Below are positions 17,408-27,150 of a stretch of DNA of 64,000 nucleotides, piece after piece. The DNA lies in NCBI GenBank assembly GCA_031274285.1, contig JAISQJ010000091.1, positions 1 to 64,000 on the forward strand, read 5' to 3'. The notes below the pieces were generated by a model. The model did no database searches, had not been told where the DNA came from, and was given only the letters and a program-made list of their open reading frames with translations. This stretch comes from Treponema sp. (lineage in GTDB: Bacteria; Spirochaetota; Spirochaetia; Treponematales; Breznakiellaceae). Each line of letters starts with the position of its first letter. Within the stretch, counting starts at the first letter, position 1. A program made the translations under genes and the position numbers.

Positions 17408-20400
17408 ATGCGGGATATTCAGGATTTTGACTCGATTATGATACGTTTGGCCTCCCCGGAAATGATCCGGGCCTGGTCCTACGGGGAAGTTAAGAAGCCG
17501 GAGACCATTAACTACCGGACTCTGCGGCCGGAAAAGGACGGTCTCTTCTGCGAGCGGATCTTCGGAACCACCAAGGAATGGGAGTGCTACTGCGGAAAGT
17601 TTAAGTCGATCCGTTACAAGGGGGTTATCTGCGACCGCTGCGGGGTCGAGGTGACCCACTTCAAGGTCCGCCGGGAGCGGATGGGCCATATTGAACTGGC
17701 GGCCCCGGTATCCCACATCTGGTACTATCGTTCGGTTCCCAGCCGTATGGGGCTGCTCCTTGACATGACCATGACGGCCCTCCGTTCGGTGCTCTACTAC
17801 GAGAAATACGTGGTTATCGACGCCGGGGAGACCGACTTAAAGAAGATGCAGCTCCTCTCCGAGGAGGAGTATTACGAGAACCAGGAGCGTTACGGCGGTG
17901 GTTTCAGCGCCGGTATGGGGGCGGAGGCGATCCGCACCCTCCTGGAAAACGTCAATCTGGATGAGCTGTCCGCGGAATTGCGGGTCAAGATGATCGAAAA
18001 GGGGGCCAAGAGCGACAAGCGGCTCCTTAAGCGTATCGAAATCGTTGAAAATTTCCGCAATTCCAAGAACAAGCCCGAATGGATGATCCTGGACGTGATC
18101 CCCGTCATCCCCCCGGATCTGCGGCCCATGGTGCAGCTTGACGGCGGTCGTTTTGCCACTTCGGACCTCAACGACCTGTACCGCCGGGTGATCAACCGGA
18201 ACAACCGGCTTAAGCGGCTCCAGATCCTCAACGCCCCGGATATCATCATCCGTAACGAGAAACGGATGCTCCAGGAGGCGGTGGACGCGCTGTTCGACAA
18301 TTCCAAGAAGAAGCGGGTGGTTAAGGGGGCCAGCAACCGGCCCCTCAAGTCCATCTCCGACATGCTCAAGGGGAAGCAGGGCCGGTTCCGGCAGAATCTC
18401 CTGGGCAAACGGGTTGACTATTCGGGCCGCAGCGTCATCACCGTGGGGCCTGATCTCAAGATGTGGCAGTGCGGGCTTCCCACCAAGATGGCCCTGGAAC
18501 TCTTTAAGCCCTTCATTATGAAGAAGCTGGTGGACAAGGATGTGGTCTACAACATCAAGAAGGCCAAGATCCTGGTGGAAGCCGAGACCCCGGAGGTCTT
18601 TGCCATCCTGGACGATGTGGTAAAGGAACATCCGGTACTTCTGAACCGGGCCCCCACCCTGCACCGGCTGGGTATCCAGGCCTTTGAGCCGGTCCTGGTG
18701 GAGGGAAAGGCCATTAAATTACATCCCCTGGTCTGCCATGCCTTTAACGCCGACTTTGACGGTGACCAGATGGCGGTCCACGTACCCCTGACCCAGGCGG
18801 CCCAGATGGAGTGCTGGACCCTGATGCTTAGCGCCCGGAATCTCCTGAACCCGGCCAACGGTAAGACCATCGTGTTCCCCTCCCAGGATATGGTGCTGGG
18901 GATCAACTTCCTCACCCGGATCAAGCCCAAGGCCAAGGGCCAGGGCCGGCGCTACCACACGGTGGAGGAAGTGCTTATGGCGGTGGAAACCAAGTCCCTG
19001 GACCGGGAAGCCTCCATCCGGGTGCGGCCCCCCAAGTCCCCTATATGGGATAAGCCCGGCCACGAGGCCGGCCTGGGGGAGGATGGTCTTCTTGAGACCA
19101 CCGCGGGACGGCTGGTGTTCAACGAGGAACTGCCCGAGGAGATTCCCTATATCAACTATGAGCTTAGGGACAAGGAACTGAGGGCCCTGATCGAGCATAT
19201 CTTCAGTGAAAAGGGTTCCTGGATCACGGTGAAGATGCTGGATGCCATCAAGGCCACGGGTTACAAATACGCCACGGTTTTTGGCGCCACCATCGGGGTG
19301 GATGACATTGTGGTACCCAAGGAAAAGCCGGAGATGATTGAAACGGCCAATAAGGCGGTGGAGGAGATCCAGCGGTATTGGCGCCAGGGTACCATTACCC
19401 CGGAGGAGCGGTACAACCGGGTGGTGGCGGTATGGACCAAGACCAACGATGACCTTACCAATATCATGATGAAGACCCTGGAGGCCGATCGGGACGGCTT
19501 TAATTCGGTGTATATGATGGCCAATTCCGGCGCCCGGGGAAGCCGCAACCAGATCCGCCAGCTTGCCGGTATGCGGGGTCTTATGACCAAACCTTCGGGG
19601 GACATCATCGAACTGCCTATCCGGTCCAACTTCAAGGAAGGGCTTTCGGTTATCGAATTCTTTATCTCCACCAACGGCGCCCGGAAGGGGCTGGCGGATA
19701 CGGCCCTTAAAACCGCCGAAGCCGGCTACCTTACCCGGCGGCTGGTGGACATCGCCCAGGATGTGGTGGTGAACGAGGATGACTGCGGTACGATCAACGG
19801 GATAACCTACTCCGCCATCAAGGACGGGGAAGATATTGTGGAACCCTTAAGCGACCGTATCGTGGGCCGCTATACCCTGGAACGGGTTAAGCACCCCATT
19901 ACCGGGGAACTTATCATCGATGTGAACGAAGAGATCACCGAGGCGATTGCCGCCACCATCGAAAAGGCCGGGATCGAGTCGGTGCGGATCCGCACGGTCC
20001 TTACCTGCGAAGCGGAACACGGGGTATGCCGCAAATGCTACGGTCGGAATCTTGCCACCAACCGTTCGGTGGATATCGGCGAAACCGTGGGAACCATCGC
20101 GGCTCAGTCCATCGGTCAGCCGGGGACTCAGCTTACCATGCGGACCTTCCATATCGGCGGCGTTTCTACCAAGGCCAGCGAGGAAAACCGCACCTTCCTC
20201 AAGTACCCGGTTTATATCCGGGATATTACCGGGGCCCATGTGGAGATGCCCGATGGTCACTGGCTCTTTACCCGCAAGGGCTACGCGGTGGTCAACAAGG
20301 TGCTGCAGGAATATAAGCTGGAAAGCCAGGATGTCCTGTTGGTGGAAAGCGGCAAGCGGATCATCCGGGACGAGCCGATTATCAGGCGGGGGGACCGGGA

Positions 20401-21754
20401 GATTCTGTCTTCGGAAATTGCCTACGCCATGCTGTTGGAGAAAGCCGGGGGCCGTACGCTCTACCTTATCGGCCAGGATCAGAAGATTGAAATCCGCAAC
20501 GGTTCGGACCTGCTGGTAAAGAAAGGCGATGTGGTGGGCGCGGAAAAAACCATCGCCTCCTTTGACCCCTTCTCGGATCCCATCATTGCCGAGGCTTCCG
20601 GTTACGTAAACTACGAAGATATTATTCCCGGCACCACCCTGCGGGAAGAAATTGACGAGGAAACGGGGAACAGGGAAAAACGGATCACCGAATTTCAGAT
20701 GGAAAGCAAGCAGCCCCGGATCATTATCACCGATGACCAGGGGAACGAGGCGGCTTCGTACTTCCTCCCCGGCGGCGCTTCCATCCAGGTGGACGAATTT
20801 GAGCTTGACGCCAAGGGAGACCCCGTGCTTGACAGCAACGGAAAGCAGCTTAGGGTCAGGATAAATGCCGGTAAGATCATCGCCAAGACCGTAAAGGAAT
20901 CCGCCAAGGCCATGGACATTACCTCCGGCCTTCCCCGGGTAAGCGAACTCTTTGAAGCCCGCAAGCCCAAGAGCCCCGCGGTGCTGGCCCAGGTGTCGGG
21001 AACCGTATACTTTAAGGGCATTGTCAAGGGAAAACGGGTGGTCACCATCGTGGACGCCTTCGGCAAGGAATACAAACACCTTATCCCCATGACCAAGCGC
21101 CTTTTGATCCGGGACGGCGATACGGTTGAGGCCGGAGAGTCCCTCTGCCTGGGGGCAATCAATCCCCACGACGTGCTTCATATCCAGGGTGAGGCCACCC
21201 TGCAGCGGTATCTGATGGATGAAATCCAGCAGGTCTACCGCCTCCAGGGGGTTTCCATCAACGACAAGCATATCGGCGTCATCGTCCGCCAGATGATGCG
21301 GAAGGTGGAGATCGTGGCAGTGGGAGACACCAAGTTCATTTACGGGCAGATGGTGGATAAGTACCGCTTCCACGAGGAGAATAACCGGGTCATGGCGGAA
21401 GGGGGGCAGCCCGCGGTGGCCCGGCCCATGTTCCAGGGTATCACCAAGGCCAGCCTGAACATCGACTCCTTCCTTTCGGCGGCCAGCTTCCAGGATACCA
21501 CCAGGGTGCTCACCAACGCCGCCATCGCGGGAAGTACCGACTATCTGCGGGGCCTCAAGGAAAACATCATCATCGGCCACCCCATTCCCGCGGGCACCGG
21601 CATGAAGCGTTACCGGCAGGTCAAGCTCTTTGACGAGGACAGCCAGGACCTGGATCAGCAGATGGAGGAGATCCTGGAGCAGCGGAAGCTTGAGGCCGCC
21701 GCCGTTTCCGAGACCGAGGAAGATGAACTCATGGTAGAAGACACCGAAGAATAA
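17408..21754 (+). CDS. rpoC: DNA-directed RNA polymerase subunit beta'
   Basis: This is the full-length (1448 residues) catalytic subunit of RNA polymerase. The N-terminal zinc ribbon has Cys60, Cys62, Cys75 and Cys78 (CYCGKF and CDRCGVE). The Mg-binding loop is [12 protein letters not shown] at 447-458 with Asp449, 451 and 453. The second zinc site is [13 protein letters not shown]. The trigger-loop and bridge-helix region ([19 protein letters not shown]) is intact. AAGGGGT precedes the start. The gene is preceded by the glucuronidase operon instead of rpoB, and is followed by its own terminator, so it must be expressed from a promoter in the 323-bp gap or by read-through. Confidence 0.99.
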   Translation: MRDIQDFDSIMIRLASPEMIRAWSYGEVKKPETINYRTLRPEKDGLFCERIFGTTKEWECYCGKFKSIRYKGVICDRCGVEVTHFKVRRERMGHIELAAPVSHIWYYRSVPSRMGLLLDMTMTALRSVLYYEKYVVIDAGETDLKKMQLLSEEEYYENQERYGGGFSAGMGAEAIRTLLENVNLDELSAELRVKMIEKGAKSDKRLLKRIEIVENFRNSKNKPEWMILDVIPVIPPDLRPMVQLDGGRFATSDLNDLYRRVINRNNRLKRLQILNAPDIIIRNEKRMLQEAVDALFDNSKKKRVVKGASNRPLKSISDMLKGKQGRFRQNLLGKRVDYSGRSVITVGPDLKMWQCGLPTKMALELFKPFIMKKLVDKDVVYNIKKAKILVEAETPEVFAILDDVVKEHPVLLNRAPTLHRLGIQAFEPVLVEGKAIKLHPLVCHAFNADFDGDQMAVHVPLTQAAQMECWTLMLSARNLLNPANGKTIVFPSQDMVLGINFLTRIKPKAKGQGRRYHTVEEVLMAVETKSLDREASIRVRPPKSPIWDKPGHEAGLGEDGLLETTAGRLVFNEELPEEIPYINYELRDKELRALIEHIFSEKGSWITVKMLDAIKATGYKYATVFGATIGVDDIVVPKEKPEMIETANKAVEEIQRYWRQGTITPEERYNRVVAVWTKTNDDLTNIMMKTLEADRDGFNSVYMMANSGARGSRNQIRQLAGMRGLMTKPSGDIIELPIRSNFKEGLSVIEFFISTNGARKGLADTALKTAEAGYLTRRLVDIAQDVVVNEDDCGTINGITYSAIKDGEDIVEPLSDRIVGRYTLERVKHPITGELIIDVNEEITEAIAATIEKAGIESVRIRTVLTCEAEHGVCRKCYGRNLATNRSVDIGETVGTIAAQSIGQPGTQLTMRTFHIGGVSTKASEENRTFLKYPVYIRDITGAHVEMPDGHWLFTRKGYAVVNKVLQEYKLESQDVLLVESGKRIIRDEPIIRRGDREILSSEIAYAMLLEKAGGRTLYLIGQDQKIEIRNGSDLLVKKGDVVGAEKTIASFDPFSDPIIAEASGYVNYEDIIPGTTLREEIDEETGNREKRITEFQMESKQPRIIITDDQGNEAASYFLPGGASIQVDEFELDAKGDPVLDSNGKQLRVRINAGKIIAKTVKESAKAMDITSGLPRVSELFEARKPKSPAVLAQVSGTVYFKGIVKGKRVVTIVDAFGKEYKHLIPMTKRLLIRDGDTVEAGESLCLGAINPHDVLHIQGEATLQRYLMDEIQQVYRLQGVSINDKHIGVIVRQMMRKVEIVAVGDTKFIYGQMVDKYRFHEENNRVMAEGGQPAVARPMFQGITKASLNIDSFLSAASFQDTTRVLTNAAIAGSTDYLRGLKENIIIGHPIPAGTGMKRYRQVKLFDEDSQDLDQQMEEILEQRKLEAAAVSETEEDELMVEDTEE

Positions 21755-21762
21755 AAAAACCG

Positions 21763-21792
21763 GAGCCGGGGAGAAAACCCGGCTCTTTTTTT
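21763..21792 (+). terminator. Rho-independent terminator of rpoC
   Basis: GAGCCGGG (21763-21770) and CCCGGCTC (21778-21785) form a perfect 8-bp stem with loop GAGAAAA, followed by seven T. Confidence 0.93.
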
Positions 21793-21837
21793 GCCCTTTG
21801 CGGTAAAAAGAGATTCACGTTTTCTAAAGAGGTGGGT

Positions 21838-23247
21838 ATGGCTACAAATATTGCGGTGATGGTGCTTTATTTTGGGGTGACCATTGGGATTGGCCTTTAC
21901 TTTGGCGGTAAAAAGACCGAATCTTCCTCGGATTATACCGTCAGCGGTCGTAAGCTGGGGGGCTTTGTGTACCTCCTCACCATGATTGCCACCATGGTGG
22001 GCGCCAGTTCCGTCATGGGCGGGGTTTCCTATTGGTCCCGGCGGGGGCTCTCCCAAATCTGGTATTGGTTTGGGGGACACCTCCAGACCCTCATCTTCCT
22101 GCTTTACCTGGGCCCCCGGATCAACGCTTTTGGCCGGGAACATGGGGGAGAAACTATCGGCGACTGGTTTATATACCGGTACGGAAAGGTTTCAAAATTT
22201 CTGGCTTCGGTCTTGATTGCCCTGGCCTATGTGGCTATTACGGCCTTCCAGTATTTGGCCATGGCGGTGATTTTGAACCTGGTCTTTAATATCCCCTTTA
22301 ACGTGGCCCTGCTTATTACCTCCGTGGTGGTGGTGTTTTACACCTCGGTGGGCGGCCTTTGGGCGGTGGTAACGACGGATATTTTTCAGGGTATCCTTAC
22401 CTGGCTGGGGGTTATCGTTATGGGCATCCTGTTTTACTCCCGGGCCGGCGGGATTCAACCGATTATTAAGGCGCTGCCCCCGGAGCATCTTAGGTGGTTT
22501 GGCAATGTTACCCCCTGGAACGCCTTCGCTTCCATGCTCACCCTGGGCCTGGGGATTATTTCCTGGCCCGATGTTTGGCAGCGGATCTACGCCGTAAAAA
22601 ATATCAGGACCTACCGCCAATCTACCGTGGTGAATCTTATCATCGGGATTTTTCTGACCGCCGCCGTCTGCGGCCTGGGCTTTGCTTCCCGGGTGTTGAT
22701 GCCGGATTATTCCGGTTCACCGAACAATATGCTGCCCCTGATGATTCTTAATTATTTCCCCAATGTGGTGGGGGCGATCTTCTTTGCCGTCCTTTTGGCG
22801 GTGATCATGGGTTCCGCGGATTCAGTCCTCCTGGTAAGCGGCATCATTATTTCCAAGGATATTATTGAGCCCTTCTTTAAGAGGCCCCGGACGGATAAAG
22901 AAATTCTGCGGTTTAGAAAAATTGTTACCGCCGTTACCGGATTTTTTACCCTGATCGTGTTGTTCTTTAGTACCGATATGTTCACCCTCTGGGTGATGAG
23001 CGCCGACATTACGGGGGCTACCCTGGCGGTACCGATCCTCTTTGGCTTTGCCTGGAAGCGGCCGGACGAGCGGGCTGTCTTGGCGTCCATAATTTTTGGC
23101 TTTGCGGGCTGGCTTGTCTTTACGGTATTCAAATTCCCGGTCCCCATAAACGCCATTTTGCCCGGGGCCCTGCTCTCCCTTATCGCCTATGTGGTGACCG
23201 CTTTCGCGGCCCCGCCGAGGAAGGGGAAGGCGCCCGCTCATGCCTGA
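21838..23247 (+). CDS. Sodium:solute symporter family transporter
   Basis: This is a 469-residue inner-membrane protein with about 13 hydrophobic helices, the LeuT-fold architecture of the SSS family (PutP/PanF type). Landmarks are GGKKTESSSDYTVSGRKLGG near the N-terminus, TMVGASSVMGG in the first core helix, GETIGDWFIYRYG, and the conserved PDVWQRIYAVKN loop. The ATG at 21838 is preferred over a GTG six bases earlier, with AGAGGTG as the ribosome site. Its end overlaps the deacylase gene by 8 bp, so the imported substrate is probably an N-acylated or D-amino acid. Confidence 0.9.
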   Translation: MATNIAVMVLYFGVTIGIGLYFGGKKTESSSDYTVSGRKLGGFVYLLTMIATMVGASSVMGGVSYWSRRGLSQIWYWFGGHLQTLIFLLYLGPRINAFGREHGGETIGDWFIYRYGKVSKFLASVLIALAYVAITAFQYLAMAVILNLVFNIPFNVALLITSVVVVFYTSVGGLWAVVTTDIFQGILTWLGVIVMGILFYSRAGGIQPIIKALPPEHLRWFGNVTPWNAFASMLTLGLGIISWPDVWQRIYAVKNIRTYRQSTVVNLIIGIFLTAAVCGLGFASRVLMPDYSGSPNNMLPLMILNYFPNVVGAIFFAVLLAVIMGSADSVLLVSGIIISKDIIEPFFKRPRTDKEILRFRKIVTAVTGFFTLIVLFFSTDMFTLWVMSADITGATLAVPILFGFAWKRPDERAVLASIIFGFAGWLVFTVFKFPVPINAILPGALLSLIAYVVTAFAAPPRKGKAPAHA

Positions 23248-24628
23248 TTTTGATCTGGTTATCGCCGGGGCCCGGGTCCTTGATCCCGAGACCGGCCTGG
23301 ATGAAACGCTGAATGTGGGGCTTTTGGACGGCCATATTGCCGCCCTTACCATGGCCCCCCTGCGGGGGGAGCGGGTCATTGAGGCCGCCTCCCTGGTCCT
23401 GTCCCCCGGTTTTATCGATATCCATACCCACGAAGACTTTCGGGAGACTCAACAAAGCGGCGAATTCCGCATACCCAGGGAAACTTCCGCCTGCGCCCTC
23501 CGTTCCGGGACTACCACCATCCTGGGCGGGAACTGCGGGGGCAGCAACTACCCGGTGGGGAACTACCTGGAAACCCTGGCCGCTGAAAAGCTGCCCATAA
23601 ACTGCCTGACCCTGGCGGGGAATTCCACGCTGCGGAAACTCCTGGGCCTGGACGAGTACGACACCGCTTCCCCTTCCCAGATCGCCGCCATGAAGGACCT
23701 GGCCGGGACGGCCATGGACGAGGGGGCCAGGGGAATCTCCTTTGGGCTGCAATACGCGCCGGGGACAAGTTTCGCCGAGGTCCTTGCCCTCTGCGAGGCG
23801 GTGCGGGAAAAAGATAAATTTTTCGCCGTCCACATGCGCTACGACACCCCCTCCCGGGCGGTGGAAACCGTGGAAGAGGTTATCGCGGCCGCCCGTATCA
23901 CCGGCGCGGCGCTGCAGATTTCCCACTACGCCGCCAATGTGTACGGCCTGGCAAAAAACGGCCTCTCCAATATCGACATCACCGCCCGGCTTATCGGGGA
24001 ATCGGGGGCCGATATTACGGCCGATGTGTACCCCTACGATACCTGGGCCACGGGGATACGGTCCGCGGTGTTTGACCAGGGCTTTGACGATTTTAATTTT
24101 AAGGTGACTGATTTAGAGATACTGTCCGGCCCCCTGGCGGGGCGGTACTGTACCCAGGAAATTTATGAAGAGCTTAGGCATAGCCCGCAGGAAACCTCTG
24201 TGGCCTGCCACAACGCCACCCCCATGCGGGACATTGAGGCGGCCTACCGGCTCCCCTTTGTGTGCCTGGGAAGCGATGCAAACATGACCCTGGGGGCCGA
24301 CGGACACAAGAAGGGGCATCCCCGGGCCGCCGGTTCCCCGGCCCGTTTCCTGCGGGAATTCGTGCGGGAGAAGGGACTTTTTTCCCTCATGGAGGGGATA
24401 CGGAAACTCAGCCTCCTCCCCGCCCAACGTTTGGGCCTTGGCCGCAAAGGCCGTCTGCAGGAGGGCTGCGATGCGGACCTCTGTCTCTTTGATCCCCAAA
24501 CTATCGGCGACCGGGCGGCCTTTGGGGTCGATGTCTGCGCCCTGCCCCCCACGGGGATCCGGGCGGTCATCGTGGGCGGTAAGCTTGCCTGGGAAGAAGC
24601 TCCGCCGGAAGTTCCGCCGCGGCCGTGA
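23240..24628 (+). CDS. N-acyl-D-amino-acid deacylase (D-aminoacylase) family amidohydrolase
   Basis: This 462-residue TIM-barrel metal-dependent hydrolase is predicted to release D-amino acids from N-acyl derivatives. The metal motif HTHED occurs in SPGFIDIHTHEDF. GGNCGGS supplies the Cys typical of D-aminoacylases. Later ligands appear as FAVHMRYDT, LQISHYAA and CLGSDANMT, the last with the catalytic Asp. The C-terminus returns to the small beta-sandwich domain. It has no signal peptide. The gene overlaps the symporter by 8 bp and the epimerase by 4 bp (GTGA). D-hydantoinase or isoaspartyl-dipeptidase activity is a less likely alternative. Confidence 0.88.
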   Translation: MPDFDLVIAGARVLDPETGLDETLNVGLLDGHIAALTMAPLRGERVIEAASLVLSPGFIDIHTHEDFRETQQSGEFRIPRETSACALRSGTTTILGGNCGGSNYPVGNYLETLAAEKLPINCLTLAGNSTLRKLLGLDEYDTASPSQIAAMKDLAGTAMDEGARGISFGLQYAPGTSFAEVLALCEAVREKDKFFAVHMRYDTPSRAVETVEEVIAAARITGAALQISHYAANVYGLAKNGLSNIDITARLIGESGADITADVYPYDTWATGIRSAVFDQGFDDFNFKVTDLEILSGPLAGRYCTQEIYEELRHSPQETSVACHNATPMRDIEAAYRLPFVCLGSDANMTLGADGHKKGHPRAAGSPARFLREFVREKGLFSLMEGIRKLSLLPAQRLGLGRKGRLQEGCDADLCLFDPQTIGDRAAFGVDVCALPPTGIRAVIVGGKLAWEEAPPEVPPRP

Positions 24629-25440
24629 AGCTGGACATTGTCCGCGCCGATCCCGCGGGTAACATCACTATCTTTGTCCTTAACCGAATTGACGATCCCC
24701 TGCTCCGGGTCCGGGCCGCCAAAGCCCTGCTGGCGGAGCCTTCACTGGGGGCCGAACAGGTGGGCTTTGTCGTTCCCCCCGCCGGGCCGGGGGCATTGTG
24801 GCGGCTGGACATGATGGGGGGCGAGTTTTGCGGCAATGCGGCCCGGAGTTTCGGCCTCTATGCGGCCCGGGAGCTGGGTCTGAAGGGGAAGCTGTCGATC
24901 CCTGTTTCCGTAAGCGGAACCGATAGGCCCGTAACCGTGACCGCCGATGTTGAAGCGTTTTGGGCGGAGGCGGAGATACCCCTGCCCAGGGGCTTTGACA
25001 CCCTGGTCCATGAAGGCCGCCCCTACCCGGTCTATTTTTTTGAGGGGATCACCCATGTGATTGCCCAGGACGTAAACCCCGGCCGGGACCTGGTTGGTAA
25101 TCTTCTGGAGCTTGCGAAAAAAAAGATCCCTGAAAGGGGGGGAGAACATGCCCTTGATGCCTTTGGGGTGATGTTTTACGAAAAGCGGCGGTGTTTTATA
25201 CGGCCTGTGGTGTACGTGGCCGCCGCCGATTCCCTGGTCTTTGAATCAAGCTGCGGTTCGGGGACCGCGGCCCTGATCCTTGCATTGGCCGGGAATCTGA
25301 ACGACGGTGAGGGCCGCTGGGAGGTATCCCAGCCCGGCGGCCTTATAGAGGGGCGGGTGAAAAAAGAGGCCGGGGAAATCAAAGCCCTGAGCATCGGCGG
25401 CCCGGTGGCCCTGGACAGCCGGCGCCCGGTGATCCTGTAA
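24625..25440 (+). CDS. Diaminopimelate-epimerase-like amino-acid racemase/epimerase
   Basis: This is a 271-residue DapF-fold protein. Both catalytic cysteines of the PLP-independent epimerases are present: Cys69 in MGGEFCGNAAR and Cys210 in ESSCGSGTAA, one in each pseudo-symmetric domain. The rest differs clearly from housekeeping DapF, and the N-terminal ADPAGNITIFVL replaces the usual GxGNDF. It starts with GTG at 24625 overlapping the deacylase stop. Relatives include histidine racemases of the CntK kind and other broad-specificity racemases. With the D-aminoacylase it probably converts the released D-amino acid to the L form. Specificity is inferred. Confidence 0.85.
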   Translation: MKLDIVRADPAGNITIFVLNRIDDPLLRVRAAKALLAEPSLGAEQVGFVVPPAGPGALWRLDMMGGEFCGNAARSFGLYAARELGLKGKLSIPVSVSGTDRPVTVTADVEAFWAEAEIPLPRGFDTLVHEGRPYPVYFFEGITHVIAQDVNPGRDLVGNLLELAKKKIPERGGEHALDAFGVMFYEKRRCFIRPVVYVAAADSLVFESSCGSGTAALILALAGNLNDGEGRWEVSQPGGLIEGRVKKEAGEIKALSIGGPVALDSRRPVIL

Positions 25441-25455
25441 AGTTAAACGTAACGT

Positions 25456-25475
25456 CCCCCTTCTGAATCGGGGGG
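25456..25475. terminator. Hairpin between convergent genes
   Basis: CCCCC (25456-25460) and GGGGG (25471-25475) flank a short loop in the 43-bp gap between the epimerase gene and copZ. There is no strong T-run on either strand, so termination is uncertain. Confidence 0.3.
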
Positions 25476-25483
25476 AAACCGTT

Positions 25484-25687
25484 TTAGGCTACTACCTGGT
25501 ACCCCGCTTCGGCCACCGCCGCTTCCATCATGGCCTGGGTGACTTCCCCGTTATGGTTCACTTCGGCGCTGTTTTTTTTAAGGTTCACCTTGGCGGACTT
25601 AACCCCGCCGATGCCTTCCAGCGCTTCCTTTACGTGTTTTACGCAGTGTTCGCAGGACATCCCTTCGATCTTGAGAGCGGTCTTCAT
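25484..25687 (-). CDS. copZ: Heavy-metal-associated domain protein, copper-chaperone-like
   Basis: This is a 67-residue single HMA domain protein. GMSCEHC at residues 9-15 is the metal-binding CxxC loop of CopZ/Atx1 chaperones, followed by the ferredoxin-like beta-alpha-beta-beta-alpha-beta pattern ending AEAGYQVVA. AGGAG lies upstream of the ATG. No P-type ATPase is next to it, so the partner is elsewhere. A dyad operator at 25712-25740 lies between it and the divergent reductase. The symbol is by family resemblance; other soft metals are possible. Confidence 0.88.
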   Translation of the reverse strand: MKTALKIEGMSCEHCVKHVKEALEGIGGVKSAKVNLKKNSAEVNHNGEVTQAMMEAAVAEAGYQVVA

Positions 25688-25711
25688 ATACTTCTCCTGG
25701 GAAAGGTTTTG

Positions 25712-25740
25712 CGTTTACTATAATTCCGGTATACTAAACG
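25712..25740. promoter_or_regulatory. Divergent-promoter dyad between copZ and the aldo/keto reductase
   Basis: CGTTTACTATA (25712-25722) and TATACTAAACG (25730-25740) form an inverted repeat matching at 10 of 11 positions around a 7-bp centre. Both candidate -10 elements (TATACT on plus, TATAGT on minus with TTGCGC 18 bp upstream) lie inside the dyad, so a bound repressor could shut both genes. Confidence 0.5.
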
Positions 25741-25756
25741 GCGCAAGGGGGCAATT

Positions 25757-26956
25757 TTGCAATACCGAGTCGATTCGCGGTCGGGGAATAAACTTTCGGT
25801 CCTGGGTTTTGGCTGCATGCGTTTCCCCAGGGCTCTGGGGGCCGTCGATATGAAAAGAACCGAGGGACTGATCCTCCGTTCCATCGAGGGGGGGCTGAAC
25901 TACTTCGATACGGCCTGGATTTACCCCGGCAGTGAGGAAGCCCTGGGCGCCGTTTTGGCGAAACACCGGCTTAGGGAAAAGGTTTTTATCGCCGCCAAAC
26001 TGCCGGTGGTTTTGCTTAGGGGCGGGGCTGACTTTGACAAATACTTCGACAAGGAGCTGGAACGGCTGCGGACCGGATACGTTGACTATTACCTTATGCA
26101 CATGCTTACCGATACGGACCTGTGGAAGAAGCTTAAGTCCTGGGGGATTGAGGCGTGGATCGCGGAGCAGAAGAGAAGCGGCCGGATTCGGCAGATTGGT
26201 TTTTCCTACCACGGCAGCCGGGACGAATTCTTAAAGCTTATCGATGACTATGACTGGGAATTCTGCCAGATTCAGTACAACTATTCGGACGAGAATTTCC
26301 AGGCCGGGGTAACGGGGCTCCGGGCCGCCGCGAAAAAGATGCCGGTGATGATCATGGAACCCCTGCTGGGGGGAAAGCTGGCGGGGGGACTCCCCGCGGA
26401 GGCGGCGCGGATCTTCAGGCAGGCCAATCCCGGCCTGTCCCCCGCGGCCTGGGGCCTTAACTGGGTATGGAACCAGGAGGAGGTGACGCTGCTCCTTTCC
26501 GGCATGGGAGAACTGTCCCAACTGGAGGAGAACCTTGCCCTTGCGGAGGCGGCCCGGCCGGGCATGCTGGGGGAGGGGGATGCGGAGGTTTACCGCCGGG
26601 TTCTGGAAACGATTAACCGCTCCTACAAGATCCGCTGTACCGGCTGTAACTACTGCATGCCCTGTCCCCGGGGGGTCAATATCCCCGGCTGCTTTGCCGC
26701 CTACAACGCTTCCTATGCCATTGGTTATGTGGCGGGGATGCAGCAGTTTGTCACCAGCACGGGCCTTATTTCCGAACGTTCAAGCGGCCCCGGCCTCTGT
26801 GTCAAATGCGGCCGCTGTGAAACCCACTGCCCCCAGCACCTTGAGATCATCAAATCCCTGGCGCTGGTACGGGGAAAAATGGAACCCCTCTGGATCCGGG
26901 GCATCGGCGCGGCGGCCAGGGCCTTTCTGGGGAAAAAAAGGATAAAAACCAAGTGA
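25757..26956 (+). CDS. Aldo/keto reductase with C-terminal 4Fe-4S domain
   Basis: This 399-residue protein has an AKR TIM-barrel (residues about 1-270: LGFGCMRFPR, NYFDTAWIYPGSE, KLPVVLL, YYLMHMLTD with His, IGFSYHG), then a ferredoxin-like tail with CTGCNYCMPCPRGVNIPGC and CVKCGRCETHCPQHLEI, enough cysteines for one or two [4Fe-4S] clusters. Such Fe-S AKRs are common in anaerobes and have largely unassigned substrates. It starts at TTG 25757 after AAGGGGG. It is transcribed divergently from copZ across a shared dyad, hinting at a stress- or metal-responsive role, which is inference. Confidence 0.88.
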   Translation: MQYRVDSRSGNKLSVLGFGCMRFPRALGAVDMKRTEGLILRSIEGGLNYFDTAWIYPGSEEALGAVLAKHRLREKVFIAAKLPVVLLRGGADFDKYFDKELERLRTGYVDYYLMHMLTDTDLWKKLKSWGIEAWIAEQKRSGRIRQIGFSYHGSRDEFLKLIDDYDWEFCQIQYNYSDENFQAGVTGLRAAAKKMPVMIMEPLLGGKLAGGLPAEAARIFRQANPGLSPAAWGLNWVWNQEEVTLLLSGMGELSQLEENLALAEAARPGMLGEGDAEVYRRVLETINRSYKIRCTGCNYCMPCPRGVNIPGCFAAYNASYAIGYVAGMQQFVTSTGLISERSSGPGLCVKCGRCETHCPQHLEIIKSLALVRGKMEPLWIRGIGAAARAFLGKKRIKTK

Positions 26957-26997
26957 AGAAAAGGGGGCGGCCCTGTGGTTTTTGCCCCGCGGCGTCC

Positions 26998-27150
26998 CTA
27001 AGCCGGTATGGTAGTGTTTGAATCAAAGTAGGCCCTAACCTGTTTTGAACGCGTGAAGTATAAAAAACCGACAAGCAATAATCCCAATGACGCAAATATA
27101 CCGGTTATTAAAAACGCCGGATACGTTGCGTTTAATTTTCGATTAATTTT
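26998..27150 (-). CDS. Possible 50-residue single-pass membrane peptide or gene remnant
   Basis: Right after the SfsA-fusion stop, an overlapping minus-strand frame encodes about 50 residues: a basic start (KINRKLNATYPA), one strongly hydrophobic helix (LITGIFASLGLLLVGFLYF) and a polar tail ending in a stop at 26998-27000. There is no ATG or GTG start; ATT or internal TTG codons are the only candidates. It may be translated by coupling, or be the remnant of a membrane protein. The DNA is more AT-rich than its surroundings. Confidence 0.3.
   Translation of the reverse strand, partial: KINRKLNATYPAFLITGIFASLGLLLVGFLYFTRSKQVRAYFDSNTTIPA

Noticed and set aside
19847-21580. Minus-strand open frame of about 570 codons inside rpoC
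   Set aside because: RpoC is certain on the plus strand; the antisense translation has no recognisable motif and arises from codon bias.
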